The notes under the pieces are model-generated. The model saw only the letters and a list, made by a program, of their open reading frames with translations, was not told the DNA's origin and made no database searches. 64,000 nt of DNA, taken from NCBI RefSeq assembly GCF_003947415.1, contig NZ_QHKL01000001.1, positions 1,178,001 to 1,242,000 of the forward strand, in the 5' to 3' direction. The stretch's first letter is position 1; each line of letters begins with the position of its first letter. The position numbers and the translations under genes are program-made. This document shows positions 33,174-40,537 of the stretch, in pieces. This DNA is from Amycolatopsis sp. WAC 01376 (lineage in GTDB: Bacteria; Actinomycetota; Actinomycetes; Mycobacteriales; Pseudonocardiaceae).

Positions 33174-34304
33174 CTAGTCCGAGGTTGCCAGCAGGCGCCG
33201 AAGATCTTGAAGGCTGCTTGTAGCCCGGCCGGAACGTACGTCTGAGAGCGCGGCTGCTGCCTGATTCGCGAGGTCGCGCGCCTGCTCAAGGCGGCCTTCA
33301 TGGGCATACAGCGTTCCGAGGCTGATCACGATTCCAGCCTTGGCACGGGCTCGATCAGTTCCAAACTGCGGAAGGATGGCTTCGAATCGGCGTATGGCTT
33401 CTTTGCGTTCGCCCGCTGCGCTCAGAGACTCGGTGATCAGCTTGTCGACGTGAGCGGGCGTGAGGAAGGTGGCCCATGCCGGAGCGTCGCCCCCACGCGC
33501 GGACAGCTGCTCCGCCAGGTGGATGTGTCGGCGAGCCCGTGAGGTCTCTCCGGCGTTCGCGAGGTGCCGCGCACACACCGCGTGCAGGTTGGCCTGTTCA
33601 AGCGTGCACACGCTCGTATCCGAGAGCGCGACGCTAACGATCTTCGCAGCTTCGGCGGGCGCTTCCTTACCTATTTGAGATGCCGTGTCGATCAGGACAT
33701 GAGCGCGCAGGTCTCGATCGTTGCCATCGTCGGCGGTTGCCAGAGCCAGTTTGGCGAGTTGGCGCGCTGAGTACTTCCGCCCGGCGTCGTAGTGCGTCCA
33801 TGCGGTCCGATCGGCCAGCGCCGCGACGGCCGATGACAGGGCGGTCCTGGTCGTATCCGTCATGGAGGCGTCAAGCAAGCTAACGGCCCACTTCAGGGCG
33901 CCCGTGGATACATCGGCGGCTGCTGCGCCACCCAATCGGAGGTCAATCGCGGTGTAGGCGTTGGTAGCTTGAAGGACTGCCTCCACCTCGGACGTTCCCA
34001 CCTTGGAAGGCACGTCAGGGGACACCAAGCCGTCAAGCAGGCGCGATAACGGTTCAGGAGACACAGCACCAGCGGCCATTGCCGCGACGGCGGCCAAGAG
34101 TTCCCTGCGGTTCACATCCTCACCTAGCCCTTGCACACCAAGCGTGCGTTCGTAGGCTGCTACCAGCTCTGGGGCAGCTGTCCGCTTCCCATTCTCCACC
34201 AAACTCAGCATGGACTTGCTGTAGCTGGTCCGCTTCGCCATGTAGTCAAGGCCGACCTTGGCGTCCATGCGTGCCGCGCGAAGCACGTTGCCCGTCTCAG
34301 ACAT
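33174..34304 (-). CDS. XRE-family regulator with TPR-like domain
   Basis: The 376-residue protein has an N-terminal HTH (NVLRAARMDAKVGLDYMAKR, then TSYSKSMLSLVENGKRTAAP) and a long alpha-helical TPR-like region (QLAKLALATADDGNDRDLRA; GTLYAHEGRLEQARDLANQA). Such regulators are common next to accessory and toxin loci in actinomycetes. I chose the ATG at 34304. The frame is open 51 codons upstream across the probable promoter. It is 58 bases upstream of the toxin gene on the same strand and divergent from the plus-strand cluster. Confidence 0.82.
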   Translation of the reverse strand: MSETGNVLRAARMDAKVGLDYMAKRTSYSKSMLSLVENGKRTAAPELVAAYERTLGVQGLGEDVNRRELLAAVAAMAAGAVSPEPLSRLLDGLVSPDVPSKVGTSEVEAVLQATNAYTAIDLRLGGAAAADVSTGALKWAVSLLDASMTDTTRTALSSAVAALADRTAWTHYDAGRKYSARQLAKLALATADDGNDRDLRAHVLIDTASQIGKEAPAEAAKIVSVALSDTSVCTLEQANLHAVCARHLANAGETSRARRHIHLAEQLSARGGDAPAWATFLTPAHVDKLITESLSAAGERKEAIRRFEAILPQFGTDRARAKAGIVISLGTLYAHEGRLEQARDLANQAAAALSDVRSGRATSSLQDLRRLLATSD

Positions 34305-34325
34305 CTTGAGCGGCCCCCTCGCGCG

Positions 34326-34350
34326 GTTGTCAACGGCTGTCAACAGTTGA
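34326..34350. promoter_or_regulatory. Two adjacent small palindromes in the divergent promoter
   Basis: GTTGTCAAC (34326-34334) and TCAACAGTTGA (34340-34350) are exact odd palindromes sharing TCAAC. They lie 22 bases upstream of the XRE start, so they are candidates for autoregulation. Confidence 0.5.
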
Positions 34351-34484
34351 TCAGTTCCAAGTACGCCGCGTAGTGCCGACACTACTTGAGGGTGTATGCG
34401 GCGCCAACCTCCGCCGATCCGGGGGGAGCGCCCTCCGAGACAGCACTCATTGGTCACGTCGGCGTCAGGGGAGCAGGTAGGGCT

Positions 34485-34859
34485 ATGGAGAGCGCAGCGG
34501 TCTGGATTGCTAGCGGACTCTTCCTCCTAGCCGGAGTGCTCGGCGTGATGACCTTCAGGCGTCAGCGGCAAGAGCGGCTCGCACGTGGCTCTAACCGTGC
34601 TCCTGTCCCTTGGGCAGTGCTCAACGCACGTATCAAGGAAGAGCGGCAGCCCGAGACCGCCACCGCTGCGGCATTGCGTCGTCAGCGTCAGGGCGTACCG
34701 GCCTCTCCGGGGCCTAGGCACAGGGTGCCTCAATACCTTATCGACCACCTGAATAGCCCGGCTGCACGCTCACCAAAAGATGTCGCAGTCATTGTTCCGA
34801 AGCAGTCTAGAGCGGAATTAACGGCGCCTATGCCCATCGTTGGCCACTTGAAGGTATGA
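34485..34859 (+). CDS. Small membrane protein
   Basis: The 124-residue protein has one N-terminal transmembrane helix (AAVWIASGLFLLAGVLGVMT) followed by a basic cytosolic region (FRRQRQERLARGSNRAP). I chose the ATG at 34485 because the 33 codons before it lack membrane or other features. It is the first gene of a plus-strand run. Its stop is one base before the next start. Family unknown. Confidence 0.65.
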   Translation: MESAAVWIASGLFLLAGVLGVMTFRRQRQERLARGSNRAPVPWAVLNARIKEERQPETATAAALRRQRQGVPASPGPRHRVPQYLIDHLNSPAARSPKDVAVIVPKQSRAELTAPMPIVGHLKV

Positions 34860-34860
34860 A

Positions 34861-35253
34861 ATGGATATCGAAGAAGCTCTTGAGGAACTTTCAAACGGTA
34901 AGTGGGAAAAATGGGCGTTCGGGGCCGAAGATGATCCGGTCGGGCTTGTCTTCATCTTCTGGTGGGGCGAATGCGCGGATGTCGTCCTGCTCAGAAGCCA
35001 AGAGTCCGCCAGTTCTTGGCGCGCACGCCTCACTGAAGAGGCTCACCCGTTCGCACCCAAAATAGTAGATTGGTTCTTCTGCGGAAGAACCGCTGACGCA
35101 ATAGGGCGGCTTCTGCAACTGCCACCGCCGGGTCATTCGCAAGCGCCCGAACGCTGTTACAGATTCATTGCGTCGGCACGAGTTCCTCTAACTTGGATGC
35201 AAGGACCGAAACGGCTCATTTCGACCGCTGCGCAACGCCCGGATCTCTGTTAG
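34861..35253 (+). CDS. Hypothetical protein
   Basis: The 130-residue protein is acidic at its N-terminus (MDIEEALEELSNGKWEKWAF) and rich in aromatic residues (GLVFIFWWGECADVVLL). It contains an IVDWFFCGRTADAIGRLLQL segment that looks helical. I do not recognise it. Codon use is less GC-rich than in the host part of the window. It follows the small membrane protein by one base, so the two are probably co-translated. Confidence 0.6.
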   Translation: MDIEEALEELSNGKWEKWAFGAEDDPVGLVFIFWWGECADVVLLRSQESASSWRARLTEEAHPFAPKIVDWFFCGRTADAIGRLLQLPPPGHSQAPERCYRFIASARVPLTWMQGPKRLISTAAQRPDLC

Positions 35254-35387
35254 TCCATCGCACGGCCCAAATCCACGGCGGGTGCATCTGCCAAGCGCCC
35301 CTGAGCGCTCCACGCGATGTACCCGCCGTGCTCCATCTGATCAAAAGGCAAAGCTTGAGTAGCGATGATGTAAGGCGAGGCATTGAA

Positions 35388-35618
35388 ATGTCTCGCCAAG
35401 GGATCACGGACGACCTCGACCTTGCTTGTAAGCATGTCGAGGACAAGTGGGCCGAGGCGTTCCTGGTCTTTGAGCAAGCGGTCGAGGGGTATCAGAGCTT
35501 ACCGAACGTCAGGGCTATCAAATTTGGATTCATCGAGGTAGATGAGCTTCTAACAAATCTGTCCGCGAAGCGCTCGTACATGAGCGCGATGATGCACACG
35601 ATAAAGAACCAGCTCTAG
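35388..35618 (+). CDS. Small hypothetical protein
   Basis: The 76-residue protein starts at the ATG at 35388, which has GGCGAGG at good spacing. The frame is open upstream to 35193, which would overlap the previous gene by 61 bases. It appears helical (ITDDLDLACKHVEDKWAEAF). No family is recognised. It lies in the low-GC plus-strand run. Confidence 0.5.
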   Translation: MSRQGITDDLDLACKHVEDKWAEAFLVFEQAVEGYQSLPNVRAIKFGFIEVDELLTNLSAKRSYMSAMMHTIKNQL

Positions 35619-35627
35619 AAGGTCGAC

Positions 35628-36065
35628 ATGAGAAAAACCTCTGATCTAGTTGATCCATACATCGACAAGATAAGTTTCGGTATCGAAATTGGGATCTTGA
35701 CTGAAGACTTCAGCATGGCGCTGAGCGCAATACAGGAGATGATTGATACAAGCCGCGCAGTCTTACCTGCATCGACATTTCTGATCCAACTGGCGTTCAG
35801 CAGGGAATTAGATCGCTGGCCTGCCGCAGACCAGAAGGGGCGCAACTTTCGAAGCATCGATTCACTGCTCAGTCAAAGGATCTGCAACGTCTTTGAAATC
35901 GCAGACGCGATGTACGCGAACCTGATTCGACGCGGTAGGAAAAAGGGGTACCTGGAGGGTCAGTTGCATGACCTGCTGCTAGAAACTTCTACGTACTTCC
36001 CAGGTTCGAAGTTCACGAGACATGCCCAGAAGATCCGGCGTGGGTCTGACTCAAAGTTCGACTAG
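35628..36065 (+). CDS. Hypothetical protein
   Basis: The 145-residue protein is mainly helical, with LVDPYIDKISFGIEIGILTE, MALSAIQEMIDTSRAVLPAS and a basic C-terminus. I recognise no family. It begins nine bases after the previous stop and ends 17 bases before the HTH gene, so it belongs to the same small operon. Its codon use is AT-richer than that of the flanking genes. Confidence 0.58.
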   Translation: MRKTSDLVDPYIDKISFGIEIGILTEDFSMALSAIQEMIDTSRAVLPASTFLIQLAFSRELDRWPAADQKGRNFRSIDSLLSQRICNVFEIADAMYANLIRRGRKKGYLEGQLHDLLLETSTYFPGSKFTRHAQKIRRGSDSKFD

Positions 36066-36082
36066 TCAAAGGTAAGAGACAG

Positions 36083-36409
36083 TTGGAATCTGAAGTCGTG
36101 CGCCTTGAAAGGGCAGCGTTTGCAGCGGCAGCGTTAGCATCGGTTACCAGACTGCATTTACTGCAACTACTTGGCAACAACCCGTTGCTCCCCAGCCATC
36201 ATGTCAGCGAAGTGGATGAAGACGGCGGCGTGGGGCTTACGTTGTTGACTCATGCAGTTCGATTGGGTGTTCCGGCAGTGCTGAAACACCTGGATATGTT
36301 GCGGCATGCTGGTCTGGTGAGAAAAACCGTTGTGGACCGACGGGCGTACTACCGCCGTGACGAAGACGCGCTTCGTAAGGCCCTAAAGGATATTCGGGAA
36401 GCCTTGTGA
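36083..36409 (+). CDS. ArsR-like winged-helix protein
   Basis: The 108-residue protein starts at TTG at 36083. It has the order of an ArsR-type winged helix: ASVTRLHLLQLLGNN (helix), AVRLGVPAVLKHLDMLRHAG (recognition helix), then the wing LVRKTVVDRRAYYRRDEDAL. No metal-binding cysteine pair is present. It may regulate the short operon that it ends. The bidirectional terminator follows at once. Confidence 0.65.
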   Translation: MESEVVRLERAAFAAAALASVTRLHLLQLLGNNPLLPSHHVSEVDEDGGVGLTLLTHAVRLGVPAVLKHLDMLRHAGLVRKTVVDRRAYYRRDEDALRKALKDIREAL

Positions 36410-36413
36410 ATGA

Positions 36414-36449
36414 GAGAGGCCCCCTCCCGGCGCGGGGAGGGGGCCTCTC
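36414..36449. terminator. Bidirectional terminator
   Basis: GAGAGGCCCCCTCCC pairs with GGGGAGGGGGCCTCTC around GGCGC. It separates the rightward low-GC run from the leftward phage early genes. Confidence 0.85.
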
Positions 36450-36461
36450 GTGTCTGTGGCG

Positions 36462-36887
36462 CTAGTTCTCACACCGCGTCGGCCCACCTTGGTTCTGGTG
36501 GGCAAGGGTGCGGTCGTCGGCGCTGCGGACGGCCACACTCTGAAAGTCGACCTTCGTGTCTTTCGCGGCCTTGAGCGCGGCCTCACAGACGGCCGTGGAC
36601 GTCTTCTTGTCGCTCTTGGTGAGCGACGTCGCGACGATGACTGCGCGGCCGTCCAACGTGATCTGAGAGACCTTGTCGGCCCACGGGGCGGACTTGGCCG
36701 CAGCGGTGAAGGTGTCACGGAGAGCTGCGGGTGTGTCGGCGGCCGGAGCGGACGACACCGGAGGGGCGGAGGACACGGGGGTCGTGGTGGTCTCGGCGCC
36801 ACAAGCGGCCGTCAGGAAGAGCCCGGCGAAGGCCACGGCGGACACGGTGAAACGGCGGACGGACTTCGTCGTAAAGGAGAGGTTCAC
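36462..36887 (-). CDS. Prophage lipoprotein
   Basis: The 141-residue protein has a signal peptide ending LTAACG (lipobox, Cys29) and a Ser/Pro/Thr-rich linker. The soluble domain of about 85 residues (SAPWADKVSQITLDGRAVIV) has a cysteine late in the domain and another near the end. Surface lipoproteins carried by prophages can block superinfection, which is a possibility here but not shown. A single phage palindrome lies at 36924-36941, upstream of the gene. Confidence 0.72.
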   Translation of the reverse strand: MNLSFTTKSVRRFTVSAVAFAGLFLTAACGAETTTTPVSSAPPVSSAPAADTPAALRDTFTAAAKSAPWADKVSQITLDGRAVIVATSLTKSDKKTSTAVCEAALKAAKDTKVDFQSVAVRSADDRTLAHQNQGGPTRCEN

Positions 36888-36923
36888 GCGCTCTCTATCG
36901 CCTTTCGCTGGTCGTTAGTTACT

Positions 36924-36941
36924 TTGTGGTGTGCACTACAA
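36924..36941. repeat. Phage palindrome, single site upstream of the lipoprotein gene
   Basis: TTGTGGTGTGCACTACAA lies 37 bases before the lipoprotein start. Its right half carries one change from the consensus. Confidence 0.65.
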
Positions 36942-36957
36942 GAATTGAGAAAAAAGA

Positions 36958-36987
36958 AAGGCCCCCCACCCGGAGGTGAGGGGCCTA
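36958..36987 (-). terminator. Terminator after the Lsr2-like gene
   Basis: AGGCCCC and GGGGCCT with CACC/GGTG form the stem around CGGA. On the minus strand it is followed by a T-rich tract (rc of GAAAAAAGAAAGG). Confidence 0.75.
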
Positions 36988-37081
36988 ACTGTTCGGGTTA
37001 GAACCGGCGTATAAGTCCGTCCCGGCCCGAGACGCGCTCAGAGTACCAGCACACCCCAGGGCGCGGGAGCGACCTTCGGCC

Positions 37082-37507
37082 CTACTTTGCGGCGGCCTTC
37101 TTGCGGGTCGGCTTCCGCGCGGGGGCCTCCTTGACGGGCCGCTGTTTCGCCTCCTCATACTCAGCCTTTACGGACTTCGGGATTGCGCCCCGCGTGCCCA
37201 GGTTGTAGCCGTTCTCGGCGGCCCAAGCTCGAATGGCGGGTCCCTCCGGGTTAGCAGGCTTCCGGACGTAGGCAGGTCGGTCCGGTTGCGTGGCGCTCAG
37301 GACCGGACGGGCGCCCTTGCGGACTTTGTTCCCGCTGACGCGTCGGGCACTCGCGATGTACTTGCTCAGGTACGTCCGCAGGTCGAATGCGTGTTCGCTG
37401 GACAGGTCGATTTCGTAATTGACTCCGTCAAGCCCGAACCAGACCTGTTCCGCGTCCGGCTCGCCGGTGACGTCGCACACCAATTCAGTAGTGATCTTCT
37501 CGGCCAT
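37082..37507 (-). CDS. lsr2: Lsr2-family nucleoid protein, variant DNA-binding motif
   Basis: The 141-residue protein has the Lsr2 dimerisation domain at the N-terminus (ITTELVCDVTGEPDAEQVWF) and the C-terminal DNA-binding domain IRAWAAENGYNLGTRGAIPK. In host Lsr2 the minor-groove motif is RGR. Here it is RGA (residues 106-108), and a lysine/arginine-rich tail (RKPTRKKAAAK) follows. Lsr2 silences AT-rich foreign DNA in actinobacteria. A phage copy could modify host silencing or protect the prophage. Paired phage palindromes lie upstream. Confidence 0.85.
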   Translation of the reverse strand: MAEKITTELVCDVTGEPDAEQVWFGLDGVNYEIDLSSEHAFDLRTYLSKYIASARRVSGNKVRKGARPVLSATQPDRPAYVRKPANPEGPAIRAWAAENGYNLGTRGAIPKSVKAEYEEAKQRPVKEAPARKPTRKKAAAK

Positions 37508-37610
37508 GGTTGTTCCTTACCTCCAGCTCCCCATCTAACGCGCTCATCGTAACCCGTAGCGCACCAGCGTTTTGCAATACCCCGCAATTGCTTCTTTGCT
37601 ATCCGGCGCA

Positions 37611-37709
37611 TTGTGGTGCGCATTTCAACCGGCCTGAAAACAGTTGTGGTGCACACACCACAAAAGGCCCCGCGGCCGGCGAAGGGACTCTTGTGGTGCG
37701 CACTCCACC
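37611..37709. repeat. Phage palindrome cluster upstream of the Lsr2-like gene
   Basis: There are three sites: 37611-37628 (degenerate), 37643-37663 (GTTGTGGTGCACACACCACA) and 37690-37709 (CTTGTGGTGCGCACTCCACC). The last two flank the spacer GGCCCCGCGGCCGGCGAAGG. The cluster fills the gap before the Lsr2 gene. Confidence 0.75.
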
Positions 37710-37888
37710 TAGCGTCGGACGGTGTCCGGGTACTTGTCCGTCGTGACCAGGTGCGTTCGTGGGAAGCCGTTCTTCGTGCGGCACTCGCGGACGCTGAACT
37801 CGGAGCCTGCGAGTAGCTCCCGGATGTGGTGTGTTGTCCCGTGCTCGCAGGGCGAGACGCGATGCAAGGTCACGGGCTCGGCCCTCAC
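37709..37888 (-). CDS. Small hypothetical phage protein
   Basis: The 59-residue protein starts at a GTG that overlaps the upstream stop (GTGA). It contains CEHGTTHHIRELLAGSEFSV and is basic. Family unknown. Tight coupling to the upstream gene supports its being real. Confidence 0.58.
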   Translation of the reverse strand: MRAEPVTLHRVSPCEHGTTHHIRELLAGSEFSVRECRTKNGFPRTHLVTTDKYPDTVRR

Positions 37889-38409
37889 GCAGCCTCCGCT
37901 GCGGGGTCGGCCGCGACCCACTCCGCAGCTTCGAACAGGTCCACGTCTCCGACCTCGAACACGGTTGCGGTGATCTTCAGGGCAGCGGCCCGGCGGGTCA
38001 GTTCGGCGAACGTCTCCGCCGTCGCGGCAGGGTCGGCGCCTTGCCTGCGGTCGTCGGCTTCCGACGCGGTCAGGGTGAGCTTGTCGGCAGCGTCGGCCGC
38101 GTCCGTGCGGGAAAGAATGACGCTGCGGCTCGTGCCGCCGTCGACACCAACGCCGATGAGGATGCCGGGGTCATCGGTGGTGCGGCCCAGGAAGACGCCG
38201 GAGACTTCGCCCGCCTTGCCCTGTTCGGCGAGAAGCGCGCGGATCTTGTCGGCAACCGCGCGGGCGTCGTCGCCGGTGATCTCCAGTTCGGCCGCGTCGG
38301 AAAGCCCGTCCGTGGGTTCGGCCTCGTTGACGGTGATCAGGACAGACGAGCCAAGGGCGGCAAATCCGATGAAGTCCTCCTCATCGGTGACACAACGGAA
38401 TACGTGCAT
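37885..38409 (-). CDS. Hypothetical phage protein
   Basis: The 174-residue acidic protein has ITGDDARAVADKIRALLAEQ and an alanine-rich C-terminal half. No known motif is seen. It lies between the sigma-factor gene (33 bases upstream) and the small gene it overlaps, so it is part of the leftward early operon. Confidence 0.62.
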   Translation of the reverse strand: MHVFRCVTDEEDFIGFAALGSSVLITVNEAEPTDGLSDAAELEITGDDARAVADKIRALLAEQGKAGEVSGVFLGRTTDDPGILIGVGVDGGTSRSVILSRTDAADAADKLTLTASEADDRRQGADPAATAETFAELTRRAAALKITATVFEVGDVDLFEAAEWVAADPAAEAA

Positions 38410-38442
38410 TCGTGGTTCCTTAAAAGAAGTCGTGGCCTGGAA

Positions 38443-39438
38443 TCAGGCGACGCAGCGCACGCTTTCGGGCGCGCGGGGCTGAACGATTTCGGGGGCCTGT
38501 TCGTCGTTGTCGGCGCCGTGCTCGCGCGTGACGCCGATGTCGTCGGCGGCCTGCGTCAGTTTGGCGAGCGCCGATGCCCGCAGCCGCTTCACATGGCGGG
38601 TGGACATGCCGAGTAGTTCGGCGGTTTCCTCCGTCGTGGCGGCCAGGCCGTGAAACCCGAAAATCGCTTCGATGACGTCATGTTCGCGCAACGTCAATTC
38701 GGCGCGCTCAATGGTGCGTTGAACGTCGTCTCGGTCCTCTACGCGGGCGAGTGCTTCGGCTGCGGCAGGGTCGGCGGTGGTCTCCGCGAAGGAGAGTCCG
38801 CCGGAGCTGCTCGCGTCGTTCCACTGCACGGGCGCACCGAATGCGCTTCCGTGCACCGCCCAGAAATGGGCGAGGCTCCATCCGAAGTGATTGCGGGCGT
38901 ACTGAACCGCCTTCAACGTGTTGTACGACGCGTCCGCGTTCGCGGTGGCGTTGAGGGCTTCCCGCAGACGTCGCCGTTCCCGTCCAGGAATCGGCGGACG
39001 GCCGGGGCGCTGCGAGTCGACCAGGTCCACCAGGTGCCGACGGAGGGACCGCCCGATGTACGGGCCGATAGCTCCGCCGAATCGATCCCCGACCAGTCCG
39101 GCGCGCACGTCTTCAATCAGTCGAAGCGCTCCTTCCTGGTGGAGGTCTTCCCGGCTCAGTGCAGCGTCTCCCGCCACGCGTGCGGCCGTCCGTTCCAGGT
39201 CCGTCGCCACCCGTACGTACAGCGGCAGCTCCGCCGTGCGGTCGCCCTGCGCGATGTCCGCGACGAGATCCGGTGTGCCCCTGGTGTCTTCGTGTGCTTC
39301 TTCCGCGAGCCCGCTTGTGGCGAGTCGCGCGATGTGCCCCGGCAGAGCTGCGCCCTGCGCTTGAACCGCTTTGCCTGCGTCCAAGCCGTCACGCAGAGTG
39401 TTGACTAGCGCTCTCTGCCGGGTTGTGCCTTGAGCCAA
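38443..39438 (-). CDS. Phage-encoded sigma-70-like factor
   Basis: The 331-residue protein has a region 2-like segment (about 85-144, including LSREDLHQEGALRLIEDVRA and IGRSLRRHLVDLVDSQRPG) and a region 4 helix-turn-helix (about 249-294, LTLREHDVIEAIFGFHGLAA then ETAELLGMSTRHVKRLRASA). The two are joined by an unusual insert of about 100 residues. It could direct host RNA polymerase to phage promoters. Which promoters it reads is unknown. Confidence 0.75.
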   Translation of the reverse strand: MAQGTTRQRALVNTLRDGLDAGKAVQAQGAALPGHIARLATSGLAEEAHEDTRGTPDLVADIAQGDRTAELPLYVRVATDLERTAARVAGDAALSREDLHQEGALRLIEDVRAGLVGDRFGGAIGPYIGRSLRRHLVDLVDSQRPGRPPIPGRERRRLREALNATANADASYNTLKAVQYARNHFGWSLAHFWAVHGSAFGAPVQWNDASSSGGLSFAETTADPAAAEALARVEDRDDVQRTIERAELTLREHDVIEAIFGFHGLAATTEETAELLGMSTRHVKRLRASALAKLTQAADDIGVTREHGADNDEQAPEIVQPRAPESVRCVA

Positions 39439-39774
39439 TCCCCTCGTCCTCCCCCTACCTCGCGTCGTGTCCCCCGACCGAGCTTTCGCCAGGCCAAGCT
39501 AGCGCCATTGAGCAGGACACGCCCTCGTAAAAAAAGTTCGGCAAAACATGTAACGCGCAGGTCAGGCCATGTGGCTACTGCTCAGTTCAGCAAGGTTGAA
39601 ACTTGAATTACCTGCTCTGCCTGCCACCTGTCTCGAACGCGTGTTCGAGAGCAAAAGGGACGTACTGCCGTGGTTTACGAAACTGGTGTCAATACGGCAC
39701 CGAACAATGGACAGGGACGTGACGAGCATCACTTTTGAACACTCTCCGACGCTAGGCCGTTCGAGTGAATTTGA
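39439..39774. other. Gene-free stretch upstream of the sigma-factor gene
   Basis: About 335 bases include an A-tract (GTAAAAAAAGTTCGG) near 39530 and the probable promoter of the sigma operon. A plus-strand frame of about 100 codons is open at 39569-39868 but overlaps the neighbouring gene and has no recognisable features, so I do not call it. Confidence 0.5.
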
Positions 39775-40080
39775 TCATGAAGCCGTCTGCGCGCGTTCCA
39801 ATGAACGGGCAGCGTCTCGCGTCCGCCGGGTTGCTGCTTCGGTGTGCAAGACGGCTTGCACGGCGTGACGGCGAGTAGCGTCCAGCGCCCAGTACAGGCC
39901 CGTGCTCTCGCGCGCCAGGACTACGTCTTCCACGGGGCGGCTCACCCCGTCGACCGGTCGAGCGGGCAGGCCCTGCGGAGACATCGCGGTCGCGGAGTCG
40001 GCAACTCCGGCCACGGCCTCGAACGCGTCGGCGGCCGTCCGTAGCCTCCGCGCGATTGAGACGAAACTGTCGGTTCTCAA
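39775..40080 (-). CDS. Hypothetical phage protein (start uncertain)
   Basis: The protein has about 101 residues from a TTG at 40080 with GAGGAA upstream. It is helical and basic (VSIARRLRTAADAFEAVAGV; LDATRRHAVQAVLHTEAATR). It follows the endonuclease VII gene on the same strand. No family is recognised. Confidence 0.45.
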   Translation of the reverse strand: MRTDSFVSIARRLRTAADAFEAVAGVADSATAMSPQGLPARPVDGVSRPVEDVVLARESTGLYWALDATRRHAVQAVLHTEAATRRTRDAARSLERAQTAS

Positions 40081-40090
40081 GCTCAATTCC

Positions 40091-40537
40091 TCATTTCCTC
40101 TCTTCGTCGGCAATCGCAAGCAGTTCATCCGCGCGGGCCAGATACGCCAGGGCTGCATGCAAGATCTGCGGAGACTCGCGGAAATGACCAAGCCCCGCGT
40201 TGCATGAGTGGCACAGCAGGGCGCGCACGGTCCCGGATTGGTGGTCGTGGTCGACCATGAGGCCGAGTGGTAAGCGGTCTTCGTGTCGGCCGCACAGGGC
40301 GCACCGGTAGCGCTGCGCGGCCCGCAGCTCGTCCACGTCGGCGGCCGTGATCCCGTACCGGGCGACGTACCGGCGGTTGCGTGCCGCGTCGCGGGTGGCC
40401 TGGTGACGGATGGCGGCGGCCCGGCGGGTGCACGTCGCGCAGACTCCCCGGCGGCCGTCCCGGCTCGACGCGCGGCGGTAGTACTCGGACAGGACCTTGG
40501 GCGTCCCGCAGCGGGCGCACACCTTTATGTCCGTCAT
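40091..40537 (-). CDS. Endonuclease VII-type HNH nuclease
   Basis: The 148-residue protein has an N-terminal zinc motif (VCARCGTPKVLSEYYRR, then GVCATCTRR) and the recombination-endonuclease-VII core YRCALCGRHEDRLPLGLMVD, HDHQSGTVRALLCHSCNAGL with metal-binding HDH. T4 endonuclease VII resolves branched DNA before packaging. Similar proteins in actinophages are usually only annotated from the fold. It starts with a four-base overlap on the upstream HNH gene. Confidence 0.82.
   Translation of the reverse strand: MTDIKVCARCGTPKVLSEYYRRASSRDGRRGVCATCTRRAAAIRHQATRDAARNRRYVARYGITAADVDELRAAQRYRCALCGRHEDRLPLGLMVDHDHQSGTVRALLCHSCNAGLGHFRESPQILHAALAYLARADELLAIADEERK

Noticed and set aside
37611..37709. 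Insertion sequence ends
   Set aside because: The palindromes recur in pairs but no transposase, longer terminal inverted repeat or target duplication is visible.
39569..39868. Plus-strand frame of 99 codons upstream of the sigma-factor gene
   Set aside because: No ribosome site or recognisable features, and it overlaps a leftward gene.
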